This document shows positions 6,164 through 7,157 of a DNA stretch of 7,157 nucleotides, one piece after another. The notes under the pieces were generated by a model that was given only the letters and a program-made list of their open reading frames with translations, did not search any database and had not been told where the DNA came from. This DNA is from an uncultured Bacteroidales bacterium (GTDB taxonomy: Bacteria > Bacteroidota > Bacteroidia > Bacteroidales > UBA932): contig CAMEBJ010000061.1 of assembly GCA_945912085.1 (NCBI GenBank), positions 1-7,157 of the forward strand. Direction: 5' to 3'. A program made the translations under genes and the position numbers. The number at the start of each line of letters is the position of its first letter. Position 1 is the first letter of the stretch.

Positions 6164-6895
6164 CTAAGAATAAAGGCCGCCATTGATGGATATACACTCC
6201 CCTGTGATATACCCCGCCTCCTTCGAAGCAAGGAATCCCACAAGGGCTGCAACCTCCTCCGGCTCCCCGAAACGGTTCATAGGGATTGTCTTCCTGAGTT
6301 CAGCCTCATCCAGGCCATCGACCATATCGGTCCTGACGAAACCTGGAGCTACAGCATTGACTGTCACACCTTTGCGGCCGACCTCCTGTGCAAGGGCCTT
6401 TGTCGCCCCGATCAGACCGGCCTTTGCAGCGGAGTAGTTGCACTGCCCCGGCAGTCCCTTCAGACCGGAAAGTGAGGCCATATTGATGATTCGGCCATAC
6501 TTTTTCACAAGCATCGGCTTCAGAAGCGGTCTTGTGACATTGTAGAAGGCATCCAGACTGGTTCCCAATACCTTGTGCCAGTCCTCAGCCTCCATCCACA
6601 GCAGAAGATTGTCTTTCCTGACACCGGCATTGTTGACAAGGACTTCGACATATTCACCCGGATGAGATTCCTGCCAGCCTTCTATGGCAGCGACAGCAGC
6701 CTCATTGTCACTCACATCGAATTTCAGGAGTTCAGCATCCACACCGCATTCACGCACAAGGGCGGCAGTCTGCTCAGCCTGAGCATCATTCGAGACATAG
6801 TTTATGACGACATTGTATCCCATTTTTGCAAGGCGCACACAGACTTCCCTGCCGATTCCCCGGCTTCCGCCGGTCACCAAAGCGTATTTTCCCAT
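6164..6895 (-). CDS. fabG: FabG-like 3-oxoacyl-ACP reductase (short-chain dehydrogenase)
   Basis: NAD(P)H-dependent reductase of 243 residues that should reduce β-ketoacyl groups on acyl carrier protein to β-hydroxyacyl groups. The Rossmann nucleotide motif TGGSRGIG is at 8-15, NNAG at 88-91, and the catalytic S141, Y154 and K158 lie in MASLSG and NYSAAKAG. VAPGFVRTDM (182-191) and the C-terminal YITGECISINGG are typical of FabG. Aligned with E. coli FabG, the fourth tetrad residue (Asn in ETNLSS) is Ser113 here (GTSLDA), an unusual change. The start is ATG at 6895, just before KYALVTGG. It lies 59 AT-rich nt downstream of an FAD oxidoreductase and upstream of a LolA-like gene. That setting suggests a specialised ketoreductase of an aryl polyene/flexirubin-type pathway rather than the general fatty-acid enzyme, though the latter is not excluded. 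Confidence 0.9.
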   Translation of the reverse strand: MGKYALVTGGSRGIGREVCVRLAKMGYNVVINYVSNDAQAEQTAALVRECGVDAELLKFDVSDNEAAVAAIEGWQESHPGEYVEVLVNNAGVRKDNLLLWMEAEDWHKVLGTSLDAFYNVTRPLLKPMLVKKYGRIINMASLSGLKGLPGQCNYSAAKAGLIGATKALAQEVGRKGVTVNAVAPGFVRTDMVDGLDEAELRKTIPMNRFGEPEEVAALVGFLASKEAGYITGECISINGGLYS

Positions 6896-6954
6896 AATAA
6901 ATATACCGTTGTTTAATATTTCCTAACTATTATATATTCTTTATATTCAATATA

Positions 6955-7157
6955 TTAAATATCTCCCATCACTCCCGTATCCCTGACGACTGCGTCCATT
7001 CCGAGGATTGAAGCGCAGGTGAAAAGGGAGGTCATCGAGACACCGAGGACACCGTGGAGATTGAGGCTCTGGCCGGTCAGAAGGAGATTCTCAACCGGTG
7101 TGCGAGGGGTCAGAACGGTGGTCATCGGGCTTCTCCAATCCTTTCTCACCCCGTAGG
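6955..7157 (-). CDS. C-terminal end of a phytoene desaturase/CrtISO-like NAD(P)/FAD-dependent oxidoreductase (partial)
   Basis: Only the last 67 codons are in the window; the frame is open to the right edge and ends at TAA (6957-6955). The segments YGVRKDWRSPMTT, LTPRTPVENLLLTGQ and SLNLHGVLGVSMTS match the C-terminal FAD-binding end of carotenoid desaturase/isomerase-like and retinol-saturase-like flavoproteins, where the LTGQ..N.HG..G pattern contacts FAD. A GTG at 7149 lies inside the conserved domain and is not the true start. Proteins of this type are, from family knowledge, a regular part of aryl polyene and flexirubin clusters in Bacteroidota, beside FabG- and LolA-like genes as here. 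The substrate cannot be told from this fragment. The 59 nt to the next gene are AT-rich with no terminator, so co-transcription with the fabG-like gene is likely. Confidence 0.8.
   Translation of the reverse strand, partial: YGVRKDWRSPMTTVLTPRTPVENLLLTGQSLNLHGVLGVSMTSLFTCASILGMDAVVRDTGVMGDI

Noticed and set aside
6896..6954. AT-rich spacer upstream of the fabG-like gene, checked for promoter and hairpin
   Set aside because: No TAnnTTTG at a usable distance from the start and no stable hairpin; the nearest match lies 3 nt from the ATG and ends in A instead of G.

Overview
The window looks like a chromosomal segment from a member of the Bacteroidota, most likely order Bacteroidales. The reasons are the gene content (an RseP and Dxr of the Bacteroidota type, a membrane-anchored M23 protein, a RuvX-Def pair), start codons preceded by A-rich sequence instead of Shine-Dalgarno motifs, and two sites that fit the Bacteroidota promoter consensus (TTTG, about 20 nt, TAnnTTTG). 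Genes are near half G+C, while several short spacers are very AT-rich. The genus cannot be fixed from the sequence. No mobile element, CRISPR array, RNA gene or plasmid feature was seen.

Layout. Positions 1-2342, all on the minus strand, form a tight operon read from right to left: a membrane-anchored M23 peptidase, dxr (MEP isoprenoid pathway) and rseP (site-2 protease, cut by the window edge), with 1-nt gaps between genes. Divergent from it on the plus strand are ruvX (2382-2801) and def (2847-3398), two housekeeping genes. A 121-nt spacer (3399-3519) holds two hairpins with a shared loop sequence, one being a minus-strand terminator, and a palindromic repeat. Next on the minus strand is a long RelA/SpoT homolog (3520-5373) with an intact ppGpp hydrolase domain and an apparently inactivated synthetase domain, driven by its own likely promoter (5399-5429). 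Upstream of it, also on the minus strand, are a LolA-like periplasmic carrier (5442-6059), a FabG-type ketoreductase (6164-6895) and the C-terminal end of a carotenoid-desaturase-like FAD oxidoreductase (6955-7157).

How the genes fit together. The last three genes resemble the end of an aryl polyene/flexirubin-type pigment cluster: ketoreductase for chain building, FAD oxidoreductase, and a LolA-like protein for moving a lipid-like product to the outer membrane. This is inference, because the core synthases are outside the window. The M23-dxr-rseP operon groups envelope maintenance with isoprenoid precursor supply. ruvX and def are unrelated housekeeping functions.

Most of the window is ordinary conserved chromosome. 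Points that deserve a second look are the degenerate synthetase domain of the RelA/SpoT homolog, a dispersed palindrome found twice with compensatory arm changes, and a catalytic-tetrad Asn-to-Ser change in the FabG-like protein. No clearly undescribed system was found. No gene-free stretch exceeds 300 bases.
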